Assembly: GCF_020177335.1 (NCBI RefSeq)
Contig: NZ_JAIVMG010000003.1
Location: 310,001 to 374,000, forward strand
Source of the DNA: Stappia indica
GTDB taxonomy: Bacteria; Pseudomonadota; Alphaproteobacteria; Rhizobiales; Stappiaceae
DNA length: 64,000 nucleotides
Reading direction: 5' to 3'
In this document: piece by piece, positions 9,635-18,208 of the stretch
Layout of the letters: every line of letters begins with the position of its first letter
How positions within the stretch are numbered: position 1 is the first letter of the stretch
Notes under the pieces: model-generated
Told to the model about the DNA's origin: nothing
Database searches by the model: none
The model's input: the letters and a program-made list of their open reading frames with translations, nothing else
Program-made: the position numbers and the translations under genes

Positions 9635-10720
9635 ATGTCGCACAATTCCTTTGGTCACCTGTTCCGCGTCTCCACCTGGGGCGAAAGCCACGGCCCGGCG
9701 CTTGGCTGCGTGATCGACGGATGCCCGCCGCGCATTCCGCTGGCGGCGGAAGAGATTCAGGCCTTTCTCGACAAGCGGCGGCCGGGCCAGTCGAAATTCA
9801 CCACCCAGCGGCAGGAGCCGGACGCGGTCCGCATCCTCTCCGGCGTGATGGTCGACGAGGACGGGGTGCAGAAGACCACCGGTACGCCGATCTCGCTGAT
9901 GATCGAGAACACCGACCAGCGCTCCAAGGATTACTCGGAGATCAAGGAACGCTACCGGCCGGGGCATGCGGATTTCACCTATGACGCCAAATACGGCATT
10001 CGCGACTATCGCGGTGGTGGACGCTCCTCGGCGCGCGAGACCGCCGCGCGGGTGGCGGCCGGCGCGGTGGCGCGCAAGGTGCTGCCGGGGCTCCGCGTGC
10101 GCGGCGCGCTGGTGCAGGTCGGGCCACACCGCATCGACCGGTCGCGCTGGGACTGGGAGGCGGTCGATCGCAATCCGTTCTTCTGCCCCGATCCGGTGGC
10201 GGCGGAAGAATGGGCGGCGTATCTCGACGGCATCCGCAAGGACGGTTCGTCCATCGGCGCGGTGATCGAGGTGATCGCCGAAGGCGTGCCGGCGGGTCTT
10301 GGCGCGCCGATCTATGGCAAGCTCGATCAGGACATCGCCTCGGCGCTGATGTCGATCAACGCGGTCAAGGGCGTGGAGATCGGCAACGGCTTCGAGGCCG
10401 CGACATTGACCGGCGAGGAAAACGCCGACGAGATGCGCGTCGGCGCGGATGGACGCCCGGTGTTCCTCAGCAACAACGCCGGCGGTGTGCTGGGCGGCAT
10501 CTCCTCCGGAGAGCCGGTGGTGGCCCGCTTCGCCGTCAAGCCGACCTCTTCGATCCTGACGCCGCGCCGTTCGGTGACGCGCGGCGGCGAGGAGGTCGAT
10601 GTGCGCACCAAGGGCCGTCATGACCCTTGCGTTGGCATTCGTGCCGTGCCGGTCGGCGAGGCGATGGTCGCCTGCATCATCGCCGATCACTATCTGCGCC
10701 ATCGTGGTCAGAACGGCTGA
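9635..10720 (+). CDS. aroC: Chorismate synthase
   Basis: Seventh enzyme of the shikimate pathway; converts EPSP to chorismate using reduced FMN. The 361-residue chain begins [20 protein letters not shown] and carries [35 protein letters not shown] and SILTPRRSV, all family signatures including the FMN-contacting RPGHAD and [12 protein letters not shown] 9635 matches the universal start of the protein; the frame is open upstream without similarity. Its product and that of the next gene both concern flavin (FMN-dependent reaction and riboflavin synthesis), perhaps by chance. Confidence 0.97.
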   Translation: MSHNSFGHLFRVSTWGESHGPALGCVIDGCPPRIPLAAEEIQAFLDKRRPGQSKFTTQRQEPDAVRILSGVMVDEDGVQKTTGTPISLMIENTDQRSKDYSEIKERYRPGHADFTYDAKYGIRDYRGGGRSSARETAARVAAGAVARKVLPGLRVRGALVQVGPHRIDRSRWDWEAVDRNPFFCPDPVAAEEWAAYLDGIRKDGSSIGAVIEVIAEGVPAGLGAPIYGKLDQDIASALMSINAVKGVEIGNGFEAATLTGEENADEMRVGADGRPVFLSNNAGGVLGGISSGEPVVARFAVKPTSSILTPRRSVTRGGEEVDVRTKGRHDPCVGIRAVPVGEAMVACIIADHYLRHRGQNG

Positions 10721-10782
10721 TTTCAGTAACACTGAAATCATTTATGTTTTTCATTGATACTGAAAGCCTGCTCGGCTAGCCT
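10721..10782 (+). promoter_or_regulatory. Tandem 17-bp operators and promoter of the HTH-ribB fusion gene
   Basis: Two palindromes share one architecture: TTTCAGTAACACTGAAA (10721-10737, perfect 7-3-7) and TTTCATTGATACTGAAA (10749-10765, 7-3-7 with one mismatched pair). Their centres are 28 bp apart. The second overlaps a -35-like TTGATA (10754-10759) that is 17 bp from TAGCCT (10777-10782). Transcription would start at about 10789, the A of the ATG, so the mRNA may be leaderless; no Shine-Dalgarno precedes 10789. The fusion protein itself has the HTH expected to read such sites. Confidence 0.65.
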
Positions 10783-10788
10783 GCGGTC

Positions 10789-12108
10789 ATGAGACTGGAT
10801 GAATGGCTTGCTCAGCAAAGGGAATCGCGGTCGGGCTTTGCCCGGCGCGCTGGCTTGTCGCCGGCGGCGGTAACGGCCCTGTGCAACGACCCGGGCGTCT
10901 GGGTGTCGCGCGACAGCGCGGAGCGGATCGCTGCCGCCACCGGCGGCGCGGTGACGCCCAATGATTTTCTCGGCTTGAGAGTAGCGAAGGAACAGAACAT
11001 GACCCAATCGCGTGTGGCGGAAGCCATCCGCGCGTTCGAGCGCGGCGAAATGCTGGTCGTCACCGATGACGACGACCGGGAGAATGAGGGCGACCTGATC
11101 GTTGCCGCCTCGCTGGTGACCACCGAGCAGATGGCGTTCATGATCCGTCATACCTCGGGCATCGTCTGTGCGCCGATGACCCGTGAGGCGGCCCGCCGTC
11201 TGCGGCTCGATCCGATGGTTGCCGACAACGATGCGCCGCTGTCGACCGCCTTCACCATTTCCGTGGACTATCGTCACGGCCTGACCACCGGCATTTCCGC
11301 CGATGAGCGCTGCTCGACGGTGCGCGGGCTGGCCAACCCCAATGCCGGAGCCGCCGATTTCGTGCGCCCGGGGCACGTGTTCCCGCTGGTGGCGCGCGAG
11401 GGCGGGGTCTTGATGCGCTCCGGTCACACCGAAGCGGCGGTCGACCTGTGCCGGCTGGCCGGTCAGCCCGAGGTCGGGGTGATCTCCGAGCTGGTCAATG
11501 ATGACGGATCGGTCAAGCGCGGGCCGGAGGTTGCCGCCTTCGCCGCCGAGCATGGGCTGAAGATGGTGTCGGTCGCCGATCTGATCGCCTGGCGCCAGCG
11601 GATGGAGCGTCTGGTCGAGCGGGTCAGCGAACAGCCGGTGGAAACCATCGCCGGTCCCGCCTACGCGGTGACCTATTCCACCCCTTACGATCCGATGCAC
11701 CATGTCGCCGTCGTCTACGGCGATATTCTCGATGGCCGCAATGTGCCGGTGCGCCTGCAGCTTGAATCCGTGCTTGACGATGTCTTCGGCGGCGCCCGGG
11801 TGATGGACGACGTGATGCGCGATTTTGCCGCTCGCGGCCGCGGTGTTGTCGTCTATCTGCGCGAAGGCTCTGTTGGCGTTGCCCGCAATGTGGGGCGGCC
11901 GCGCTCCGATCTGTCCGCCGCCGAGGTGGAAGAACACCAGTCCGCCCAGGCGCGCGAGGAACAATGGCGGGAAATCGGCCTTGGCGCACAGATCCTGAAG
12001 GATCTCGGCGTCAACTCGATCACCCTGTTGGCGTCGCGCCAGCGCCACTATGTCGGCCTGGAAGGCTTCGGAATCGTGATCGAAGGAACGGAAATTCGCG
12101 AAGGATAA
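10789..12108 (+). CDS. ribB: HTH - 3,4-dihydroxy-2-butanone-4-phosphate synthase - degenerate GTP cyclohydrolase II fusion
   Basis: A 439-residue three-part protein. Residues about 1-65 form a Cro/XRE-like helix-turn-helix (RSGFARRAGLSPAAVTALCN). Residues 71-280 are RibB, making 3,4-dihydroxy-2-butanone-4-phosphate from ribulose-5-phosphate: DDDDRENEGDLIVAAS, RHTSGIVCAPM and RSGHTEAAVDLCRLAG carry the acidic metal site and catalytic residues. Residues 285-435 have the RibA fold but lack the zinc cysteines of the RVHSECLTGD type (here RLQLESVLDDVFGGARVM) and the RxEGRGIGL-type catalytic loop (here LREGSVGVARN), so cyclohydrolase activity is unlikely. Such RibA degeneration is known in alphaproteobacteria. 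An internal ATG at 10999 with its own AAGGA could yield RibB without the HTH. Two operators lie upstream. Confidence 0.92.
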   Translation: MRLDEWLAQQRESRSGFARRAGLSPAAVTALCNDPGVWVSRDSAERIAAATGGAVTPNDFLGLRVAKEQNMTQSRVAEAIRAFERGEMLVVTDDDDRENEGDLIVAASLVTTEQMAFMIRHTSGIVCAPMTREAARRLRLDPMVADNDAPLSTAFTISVDYRHGLTTGISADERCSTVRGLANPNAGAADFVRPGHVFPLVAREGGVLMRSGHTEAAVDLCRLAGQPEVGVISELVNDDGSVKRGPEVAAFAAEHGLKMVSVADLIAWRQRMERLVERVSEQPVETIAGPAYAVTYSTPYDPMHHVAVVYGDILDGRNVPVRLQLESVLDDVFGGARVMDDVMRDFAARGRGVVVYLREGSVGVARNVGRPRSDLSAAEVEEHQSAQAREEQWREIGLGAQILKDLGVNSITLLASRQRHYVGLEGFGIVIEGTEIREG

Positions 12109-12119
12109 CATCGCGTTAC

Positions 12120-12143
12120 GGGCGGATCGCGCAAGGTCCGCCC
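12120..12143 (+). terminator. Hairpin after ribB
   Basis: Perfect 7-bp stem GGGCGGA / TCCGCCC (12120-12126 with 12137-12143), 10-nt loop, 11 bp after the ribB stop. No U-tract follows, so if it terminates it would need Rho or act as an mRNA 3'-end stabiliser. Confidence 0.4.
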
Positions 12144-12154
12144 GGAATCCGGAC

Positions 12155-12187
12155 AAAAAAAGAGGTCGTGCGCGATTGCACGACCTC
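12155..12187 (-). terminator. Strong intrinsic terminator facing the minus strand
   Basis: Perfect 10-bp stem GAGGTCGTGC / GCACGACCTC (12162-12171 with 12178-12187) with a 6-nt loop. On the minus strand it is followed directly by seven U residues (A-run at 12155-12161). On the plus strand no U-tract follows. No protein gene reads into it from the minus side, which makes it the best evidence here for an unannotated minus-strand transcript. Confidence 0.7.
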
Positions 12188-12470
12188 AAGTCGATCACTG
12201 TGCACGTGGCCCCATCGACCACAACTTCTATTTAGTAGATTTTGCGCTACAATGCATCACCCTTTTAGGTGAGGCATGTCGTGTTTTTCGGCGCTGCGCC
12301 GTTCTGATGGCGGAGGTCGATCGCCTGACGCTGTCTGCTTGCGACCGTACCGGGCTTGCCTGCCTGCGGGGTTTGGTCTGTTCGGGGTTTGCACCCTATG
12401 TACAGATGGTGCTATCCAGCGCGCTGTCTTCAGCGTCGATGCGATCTGACGAAACCTTGGGATTCAGCCC
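12188..12470. other. dxs upstream region; possible minus-strand small RNA
   Basis: No protein gene is supported on either strand. On the plus strand TACAAT (12248-12253) is a good -10 but its -35 region (CTTCTA) is poor; it would give dxs a leader of about 210 nt. On the minus strand any transcript would end at the terminator at 12155-12187; only trivial reading frames of under 10 codons occur there, so a small RNA is the likeliest product. I found no riboswitch consensus; the dxs leader lacks the TPP core. Confidence 0.35.
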
Positions 12471-14393
12471 GTGTACCAACGCCCCGATACGCCGCTTCTC
12501 GATACCGTTCCGACCCCGGACCGGCTCCGCATGCTCGATGAGAGCGACCTGCGCCAGGTGGCCGATGAACTGCGCGCGGAAATGATCGACGCGGTGTCCG
12601 TCACCGGCGGGCATCTGGGCGCCGGCCTTGGCGTGGTCGAGCTGACGCTGGCGATTCACTACGTCTTCAATACCCCTGACGACCGGCTGATCTGGGACGT
12701 GGGGCACCAGTGTTATCCGCACAAGATCCTCACCGGTCGGCGGGACCGCATCCGCACCCTGCGTCAGGGCGATGGCCTGTCCGGCTTCACCAAGCGCAGC
12801 GAGAGCGAGTTCGACCCCTTCGGCGCGGCGCATTCCTCCACCTCGATTTCCGCTGGGCTCGGTATGGCCGTCGCCCGCGATCTCGACGGGGGTAACAACA
12901 ACATCATCGCGGTGATCGGCGATGGCGCCATGTCCGCCGGCATGGCCTATGAAGCGATGAACAACGCCGGTGCCCAGCATTCGCGGCTGATCGTCATTCT
13001 CAACGACAACGACATGTCGATCGCCCCGCCGGTCGGGGCGATGAGCGCCTATCTGGCGCGGCTGGTTTCCGGCCGCACCTATCTGTCGATCCGCGATGCG
13101 GCCAAGCAGCTGGCCAAGGTGTTGCCGCGCCAGCTTCAGCAGAAGGCGGCGCGGGCGGAAGAGTACGCGCGCGGTTTCTGGACCGGCGGCACCATGTTCG
13201 AGGAGCTGGGCTTCTACTACGTCGGACCGGTGGACGGGCACAATCTCGACCATCTGTTGCCGGTGCTGAAGAATGTCCGCGACACCCATCAGGGGCCGGT
13301 GCTGATCCATGCGGTCACCCGCAAGGGCAAGGGCTACGCGCCGGCCGAGGATTCGGCCGACAAGTATCACGGCGTTGCCAAGTTCGACGTGGTGACCGGC
13401 AAGCAGTCGAAGCCCAAGGCCAATGCCCCCTCCTACACCCGCGTCTTCGCCGAGAGCCTGGTGCAGGAAGCCGAGCGCGACGACAAGATCGTCGGCATCA
13501 CCGCGGCCATGCCCGATGGCACCGGCCTCGATCTGTTCGGCGAGGCGTTCCCCACCCGCATGTTCGATGTCGGCATTGCCGAGCAGCACGCGGTAACCTT
13601 CGCCGCCGGCATGGCGACCGAGGGGTTCAAGCCGTTCTGCGCGATCTACTCCACCTTCCTGCAGCGCGCCTATGACCAGGTCGTGCATGACGTGGCGATC
13701 CAGGGCCTTCCCGTCCGCTTCCCGATCGACCGGGCCGGGCTTGTCGGCGCCGACGGTCCGACCCATGCGGGCGCCTTCGACACCGCCTATCTCTCCTGCC
13801 TGCCGGGCTTTGTCGTGATGGCCGCCGGCGACGAGGCGGAGCTGCGCCATATGGTGGCCACCGCCGCCGCCTATGACGAGGGGCCGATTTCCTTCCGCTA
13901 TCCGCGCGGCGAGGGCGTTGGGCTCGATCTGCCCGAACGCGGCGTGCCGCTGGAGATCGGCCGGGGACGGATCCTGCGCGAGGGCGGCAAGGTGGCGCTC
14001 CTGTCGTTCGGCGGACGTCTGGCCGAATGCCTCAAGGCGGCCGATGAGCTCGATGCCGCCGGCTTGCCGACCACGGTTGCCGATGCGCGCTTCGCCAAGC
14101 CGCTGGACGAGGATCTGGTCGCCCGGCTGGCCCGCGAGCACGAGGTGCTGGTGCTGGTGGAGGAAGGCTCCGTTGGCGGCTTCGCCAGCCAGGTGCTGCA
14201 TCTTCTGGCGCAGCGCGGCCTTCTGGATGCCGGCCTCAAGGTGCGGCCCATGTGCCTGCCCGATGTCTATCTCGACCATGACAAGCCGGAGCGCATGTAT
14301 CAGCGCGCCGGGCTCGACACCAAGGGGATCCTGACCACGGTGTTCGCGGCGCTGGGCCGGGCGGAGGGGGCTGCCACCATCCGCCGCGCTTGA
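12471..14393 (+). CDS. dxs: 1-deoxy-D-xylulose-5-phosphate synthase
   Basis: First enzyme of the MEP isoprenoid pathway; condenses pyruvate and glyceraldehyde-3-phosphate using thiamine diphosphate. The 640-residue length is standard. [19 protein letters not shown] and [17 protein letters not shown] mark the N-terminal domain; [19 protein letters not shown] is the ThDP motif (GDG...N); the C-terminal half has [36 protein letters not shown] and [10 protein letters not shown]. Translation starts at GTG 12471, since [18 protein letters not shown] matches the family start and nothing upstream does. Its stop codon lies inside a 6-bp GC-rich hairpin CGCCGC / GCGGCG. Confidence 0.96.
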   Translation: MYQRPDTPLLDTVPTPDRLRMLDESDLRQVADELRAEMIDAVSVTGGHLGAGLGVVELTLAIHYVFNTPDDRLIWDVGHQCYPHKILTGRRDRIRTLRQGDGLSGFTKRSESEFDPFGAAHSSTSISAGLGMAVARDLDGGNNNIIAVIGDGAMSAGMAYEAMNNAGAQHSRLIVILNDNDMSIAPPVGAMSAYLARLVSGRTYLSIRDAAKQLAKVLPRQLQQKAARAEEYARGFWTGGTMFEELGFYYVGPVDGHNLDHLLPVLKNVRDTHQGPVLIHAVTRKGKGYAPAEDSADKYHGVAKFDVVTGKQSKPKANAPSYTRVFAESLVQEAERDDKIVGITAAMPDGTGLDLFGEAFPTRMFDVGIAEQHAVTFAAGMATEGFKPFCAIYSTFLQRAYDQVVHDVAIQGLPVRFPIDRAGLVGADGPTHAGAFDTAYLSCLPGFVVMAAGDEAELRHMVATAAAYDEGPISFRYPRGEGVGLDLPERGVPLEIGRGRILREGGKVALLSFGGRLAECLKAADELDAAGLPTTVADARFAKPLDEDLVARLAREHEVLVLVEEGSVGGFASQVLHLLAQRGLLDAGLKVRPMCLPDVYLDHDKPERMYQRAGLDTKGILTTVFAALGRAEGAATIRRA

Positions 14394-14452
14394 GCGGCGC
14401 GGGTGCTGCGGCGCCCGTCAGACCGCCGACAAAGGACAACGGCCGCCTTCCG

Positions 14453-14582
14453 CGTCTTCCCGGGTAAGCCTTGGCGCGACCCGGGATCGGAGAGCCGAAA
14501 GACGCGCGTTTTCAATAGACTGGATCCGAGAGGTCGTGCCTCGCCGATCCCGGATCTCCGCTTCGCTTCGTCCGGGAAGACG
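14453..14582 (+). repeat. Dispersed palindromic intergenic element, copy 2
   Basis: About 130 bp from CGTCTTCCCGGG to TCCGGGAAGACG, closely related to copy 1 (6993-7122); shared sequence runs upstream to 14426. Outer ends CGTCTTCCCGG / CCGGGAAGACG form an 11-bp perfect inverted repeat. It lies downstream of dxs in the same orientation as copy 1 has to fabI. The rest of the 14394-14790 gap shows only a TTGACA at 14687-14692 that could be a -35 element of the next gene. Confidence 0.85.
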
Positions 14583-14790
14583 CGGAGCGTGCGGCGATGT
14601 CGCCACCCTCGCGGGCGCTGTGGTGCTCGGTTGCCCCGATCTATGCCCCGACCTATGCGATGCGGGATGGCGCTATGCGAAAACCGTTCGTTGACAGCGG
14701 CGCCGCGTTTCTAAAAGGGTTGATGCTTGTGCAATGAACGCCGTGCGGTCCGCCGGCGTTCATTTTCGTTTGTCGCCGGTGGAGAGCATC

Positions 14791-16173
14791 ATGGCGCAGG
14801 CATTGGCTCCGGTGACCGCACTCCTTGTGTCGATCGCCCTTCTGATTGCGGGACATGGCCTGCAAAGCACCCTGTTGCCGTTGGCCGGCGCGCAGGCCGA
14901 TTTCTCCGATGTGGCGATTGGTCTGGTCTCCTCCAGCTATTTCTTCGGTCTGGTGCTCGGCTGCCTCGGCGCCCCTTACGTGATCATGCGCGCCGGGCAC
15001 ATTCGCGCCTTCGCCGCGCTGGTGTCGCTGATGTCAGCGGCGGCGATCCTGCATCCGATCTTTGTCGACCCGGTGGCCTGGAGCGTGATCCGCATCATCT
15101 CCGGTTTCTGCCTTGCCGGCTTTTACATGATCGTCGAGAGCTGGCTGAACGAACAGGCGAGCAACGAGAACCGCGGCAAGATCATGTCGGTCTATATCGT
15201 GCTGCTCTATGCGGCGATGACCGTCGGCCAGATTTCCATCACCACCATGGAGATCACCACCTTCGTGCCCTTCGCGGTGGCCTCCGTTGCCGTCAGTCTC
15301 GCGGTCATTCCGGTATCGCTGACCACGGCCAATCAGCCAGCGCCGATCACCGTGGTGCGGTTGCGGCCGGTCAAGCTCTACCGCAACTCGCCCACCGCGC
15401 TGGTGGCGGTGCTGCTGATCGGCGTGACACAGGGCGGGCTGTGGCTGATGGCGCCGCTCTATGGGATCCAGATCGGCTTGTCCAACGACAACGCTGCCTA
15501 CTTCGCGGCGGCGGTGGTCGCCGGCGGGGCGCTGGCGCAATGGCCCATCGGTCGGGCTTCCGACCGGGTCGACCGGCGTCTTGTCCTGCTGTTCCTGGCG
15601 GTGTGCGCCGTATCGGTCGGCTTCGCCTTCATCATGCTGAACGTGGAAGGGGTGGCGATGGCCTTCGGGCTCGCTTTCCTGGTCGGTGTGGCGACCCAGC
15701 CCGCCTATGCGATTGCCGCCTCGCACGCTTTCGACCACGCCGATCCGGATGACTACGTGGAAACCTCCTCGGGCATGAATCTGGCCTTCGGCATCGGCTC
15801 GTCCTTCGGCCCCTTGACCGCGTCGCTCTTGATGGAAAACGTCGGCCCCTGGGGATTGTTCCTCCAGGTGGTGGTGATCCAGGGTGTGCTGGCGTTCTAC
15901 ATCCTGTCCCGTGTGTTTCAGCGAGCGGCCATTTCGGAAGAAGAAAAGACCGACTTCGACTATGCCGCCTCGGCGCAGCTTGGCAACGTGCTCTCGCCCG
16001 AACCGCTCGATGTGGAAGACCCCTACGTCATTCCGCCGGAAGAATTTCCGGCCTATGAGCTGGATACGGCCCTGGAGGACGGTGCCGTTGTCGAGGAATA
16101 CTGGCCGACGTCCGAAACGGATGAGGATGAGCCGTCCGAGCCGGAGCCCCAACCCCAGCCTGCCTCGCAGTAG
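14791..16173 (+). CDS. MFS transporter (YcaD-like)
   Basis: A 460-residue inner-membrane protein with twelve predictable hydrophobic segments between residues about 8 and 390. FYMIVESWLNEQASNENRGK near residue 115 is characteristic of the YcaD-like MFS subgroup, and GRASDRVDRRLVL matches the inter-domain MFS loop. The last 80 residues are an acidic, proline-rich cytoplasmic tail (EDPYVIPPEEFPAYELD ... EPEPQPQPAS), longer than usual. ATG 14791 has GGAGAG 5 nt upstream; an ATG at 14734 in frame would add 19 residues without similarity. Substrate unknown. Confidence 0.85.
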   Translation: MAQALAPVTALLVSIALLIAGHGLQSTLLPLAGAQADFSDVAIGLVSSSYFFGLVLGCLGAPYVIMRAGHIRAFAALVSLMSAAAILHPIFVDPVAWSVIRIISGFCLAGFYMIVESWLNEQASNENRGKIMSVYIVLLYAAMTVGQISITTMEITTFVPFAVASVAVSLAVIPVSLTTANQPAPITVVRLRPVKLYRNSPTALVAVLLIGVTQGGLWLMAPLYGIQIGLSNDNAAYFAAAVVAGGALAQWPIGRASDRVDRRLVLLFLAVCAVSVGFAFIMLNVEGVAMAFGLAFLVGVATQPAYAIAASHAFDHADPDDYVETSSGMNLAFGIGSSFGPLTASLLMENVGPWGLFLQVVVIQGVLAFYILSRVFQRAAISEEEKTDFDYAASAQLGNVLSPEPLDVEDPYVIPPEEFPAYELDTALEDGAVVEEYWPTSETDEDEPSEPEPQPQPASQ

Positions 16174-16305
16174 GGGGCATGCGTGCGGTCGGCGAGGGGA
16201 GGCTTGTGACCTTGCCGAGCTGCAACTGGTGAATGTGGTAGGGGTGGTGGCCATGCGGCAATTGAGCGCTCGACGGCGGCCGCCTCTTGAGGCATTGTCC
16301 GGTCG

Positions 16306-16722
16306 ATGATGAGGCACCCGACCCTTTTCCGGACCTTACGGCGTGAGCGTTTGCCATTTGCGCTCGTGGCCATGCTTGCGCTCGTTCTGCAGCTTATGGG
16401 CGCAGGTGCTGGCATGGCCATGCCGCAGGCCGGCGATGGCGCAGTGCAGGGGCAAATTCTCTGCCTGGGGTCGCTGGCATTTGGCCTGGAAGCCGAGGGC
16501 GGCGACGGCCCGCGCGAGCATCACGGGGACGGGCTCTGCCTTTGCGGTCCGGTGTGTCCGCACGGTTCGGCGCTGACGGTGGTACAGCCGCCGGCGGGGG
16601 AGGGCATGCCTTCCGCGGCACGTGTTGCCATTCGCCAGGCCTGGGCGCCGACCACCGACAGGGGCGGGGCCTGTGACGCGACTCGGTCGCCGGGAATTCG
16701 CGCGCCTCCACGTAAGGTCTGA
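16306..16722 (+). CDS. DUF2946-like small membrane/secreted protein
   Basis: A 138-residue protein with an N-terminal hydrophobic helix (LPFALVAMLALVLQLMGAGAGMAM) and a later metal-type cluster HHGDGLCLCGPVCPHG. This plan (hydrophobic start, then CPxC- and His-rich tail) resembles DUF2946 proteins, which are often found with copper genes. The copper chaperone PCu(A)C and a SCO protein follow on the same strand, supporting a role in metal handling (inference). Two adjacent ATG codons (16306, 16309) are possible starts. The family call is moderate; I cannot align it. Confidence 0.55.
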   Translation: MMRHPTLFRTLRRERLPFALVAMLALVLQLMGAGAGMAMPQAGDGAVQGQILCLGSLAFGLEAEGGDGPREHHGDGLCLCGPVCPHGSALTVVQPPAGEGMPSAARVAIRQAWAPTTDRGGACDATRSPGIRAPPRKV

Positions 16723-16869
16723 CAGTGGAGCCGATCCACCCGCCGATTTCCTTCGCCGCGACAGGCAAGGGGGAGCGGAGCGGATCGGATCGCGCCTTTT
16801 CCTGCCATGCCGGCCGCGCATGAGGCGTATGCCGGCGACCAACATCATCTGAATTTTGCGAGATATCAC

Positions 16870-17397
16870 ATGAACATCATCAAATCCGTGGCCCTTGCCG
16901 TCGCTCTCACCGCCACCTCCCTGCCGGCGTTGGCCGCCGACGTGACCCTTGGCGAGTTGACCCTTTCCGACGCCTGGACCCGGGCCACTCCGCCCAACGC
17001 CCAGGCCGGTGGCGGCTTTGTCACCATCACCAACAAGGGGGGCGATGACCGGCTGGTCTCCGCCGCCGCGAATGTCTCCGCAAAGACCGAGCTGCATGAG
17101 ATGGCCGTCATCGACGGCGTCATGAAGATGCGGCCGATGGCCGACGGCATCGCCATCCCGGCCGGCGAGACCGTGGCGCTGAAGCCCGGCGGTCTGCATG
17201 TCATGTTCATCGGCCTGAATGCGCCGCTGAAGCAGGGCGAGACCGTGCCGGTGACGTTGACCTTCGAGAAGGCCGGTCCGGTGGAAGTTACCTTCTCGGT
17301 GGAGAAGATCGGCGCCAAGGGCATGGGCATGAACCATGGCGCCGGCGGTCATGGTGGCATGAAGAACGGCATGAAGAACGGTAATTCCGGCAATTGA
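16870..17397 (+). CDS. Periplasmic copper chaperone PCu(A)C
   Basis: A 175-residue periplasmic protein with signal peptide MNIIKSVALAVALTATSLPALAADV. The copper site is the family's H(M)x10Mx21HxM pattern: HEMAVIDGVMKMRPM followed by LHVMFIGL. PCu(A)C accepts Cu(I) and hands it to the CuA centre of cytochrome c oxidase, working with SCO, whose gene begins 8 bp downstream. The C-terminus adds a His/Met-rich tail (MGMNHGAGGHGGMKNGMKNG) that may be an extra copper-binding arm. ATG 16870 is chosen because it begins the signal peptide. Confidence 0.92.
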   Translation: MNIIKSVALAVALTATSLPALAADVTLGELTLSDAWTRATPPNAQAGGGFVTITNKGGDDRLVSAAANVSAKTELHEMAVIDGVMKMRPMADGIAIPAGETVALKPGGLHVMFIGLNAPLKQGETVPVTLTFEKAGPVEVTFSVEKIGAKGMGMNHGAGGHGGMKNGMKNGNSGN

Positions 17398-17404
17398 GGA
17401 CAGG

Positions 17405-18025
17405 ATGTCTGGCTTGAAACTCGTAAGATATGGAGCATGGGCGGCGGTAGCCGCCCTGCTCGGGGTCGTTGCCTACGTTTCGCTCGATTATTATCGCGGC
17501 GGAAAGGACGGCAGCATGATCGCGCCCCTGGCGTCGATCGGCGGTCCCTTCACCCTGACCGATGGGTCGACCGGCAAGGTCGTGACCGAGGCAGATTTCA
17601 AGGGCAAGCCAAGCGCCTATTTCTTCGGCTTTACCTTCTGCCCGGATGTCTGCCCCACCACCCTTGCCGAGGTGCAGAGCTGGATCGAGACGCTTGGGCC
17701 GGATGCGGACAAGATGAACTTTGCCTTCGTCTCGGTGGATCCGGAGCGGGATACGCCCGAAGTCATGCGCGACTATGTGGCGGCCTTCGACAAGCGCATT
17801 CGCCCGCTGTCGGGCACCCGCGAACAGACCGATGCGATGATCAAGGCCTATAGGGTCTATGCCCGCAAGGTCGAGTTGGACGATGGTGGCTATACCATGG
17901 ACCACTCGGCGGCGATCTTCCTGATGGACAGCGACAATCGCTTCGTCGGTACCATCGCCTATGAGGAAGATCCGAAGAACGCCATGGCCAAGCTGCGCCG
18001 TCTGATCGACAATGCGCCGTCCTGA
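17405..18025 (+). CDS. SCO1/SenC family copper/thioredoxin-like protein
   Basis: A 206-residue membrane-anchored protein (one helix at residues about 9-28) with a thioredoxin fold facing the periplasm. The Cx3C copper/redox motif is in FTFCPDVCPTTL and the third ligand histidine in YTMDHSAAIFLMD; both are intact. VSVDPERDTPEVMRDY is a further family signature. SCO proteins mature the CuA site of cytochrome oxidase, often with PCu(A)C, encoded immediately upstream (8-bp gap), so these two are surely one operon. Confidence 0.94.
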   Translation: MSGLKLVRYGAWAAVAALLGVVAYVSLDYYRGGKDGSMIAPLASIGGPFTLTDGSTGKVVTEADFKGKPSAYFFGFTFCPDVCPTTLAEVQSWIETLGPDADKMNFAFVSVDPERDTPEVMRDYVAAFDKRIRPLSGTREQTDAMIKAYRVYARKVELDDGGYTMDHSAAIFLMDSDNRFVGTIAYEEDPKNAMAKLRRLIDNAPS

Positions 18026-18058
18026 CTTTCGGTCCATCATGTGTGGGGTGCCGGACTG

Positions 18059-18193
18059 ATGCGCAATGAATTGCTGTGGCCGGCGGGCCTCCTCGTCGTG
18101 CTGACCCTGGCGGCCACGGCGCTGCTCTGGCTGAAATACGGAGAGCGGGTGTTCGTCGATCGTCTGCTGTCCGGGCTTGCCGGGTGTTTCTGA
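18059..18193 (+). CDS. Small single-helix membrane peptide between SCO and tlyA
   Basis: A 44-codon reading frame (MRNELLWPAGLLVVLTLAAT...) with one strongly hydrophobic segment (residues about 4-24), a basic/charged middle (KYGERVFVDR) and a short C-terminus ending GCF. It starts 33 bp after the SCO stop and ends 15 bp before tlyA, on the same strand, so the spacing fits an operon gene. I do not know a family for it; the evidence is position, spacing and membrane character only. The ribosome site (GGGGTG) is weak. Confidence 0.5.
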   Translation: MRNELLWPAGLLVVLTLAATALLWLKYGERVFVDRLLSGLAGCF

Positions 18194-18208
18194 AAGGCGT
18201 GCCGGGGA

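Noticed and set aside
10721-10788. FMN riboswitch before ribB
   Set aside because: Only 68 bp separate aroC and ribB, too short for the ~120-nt element; palindromic DNA operators fit better.
12254-12470. Thiamine (TPP) riboswitch in the dxs leader
   Set aside because: The conserved CUGAGA and the ACCUGAUCUGGNUAAUGCC-type core are absent.
12307-12585. A separate small gene overlapping the dxs start
   Set aside because: It overlaps dxs by more than 100 bp in another frame and has no ribosome site or family similarity.
16807-16869. Longer PCu(A)C start at 16807
   Set aside because: The signal peptide begins at MNIIKSVALAV (16870); the upstream residues would bury it.
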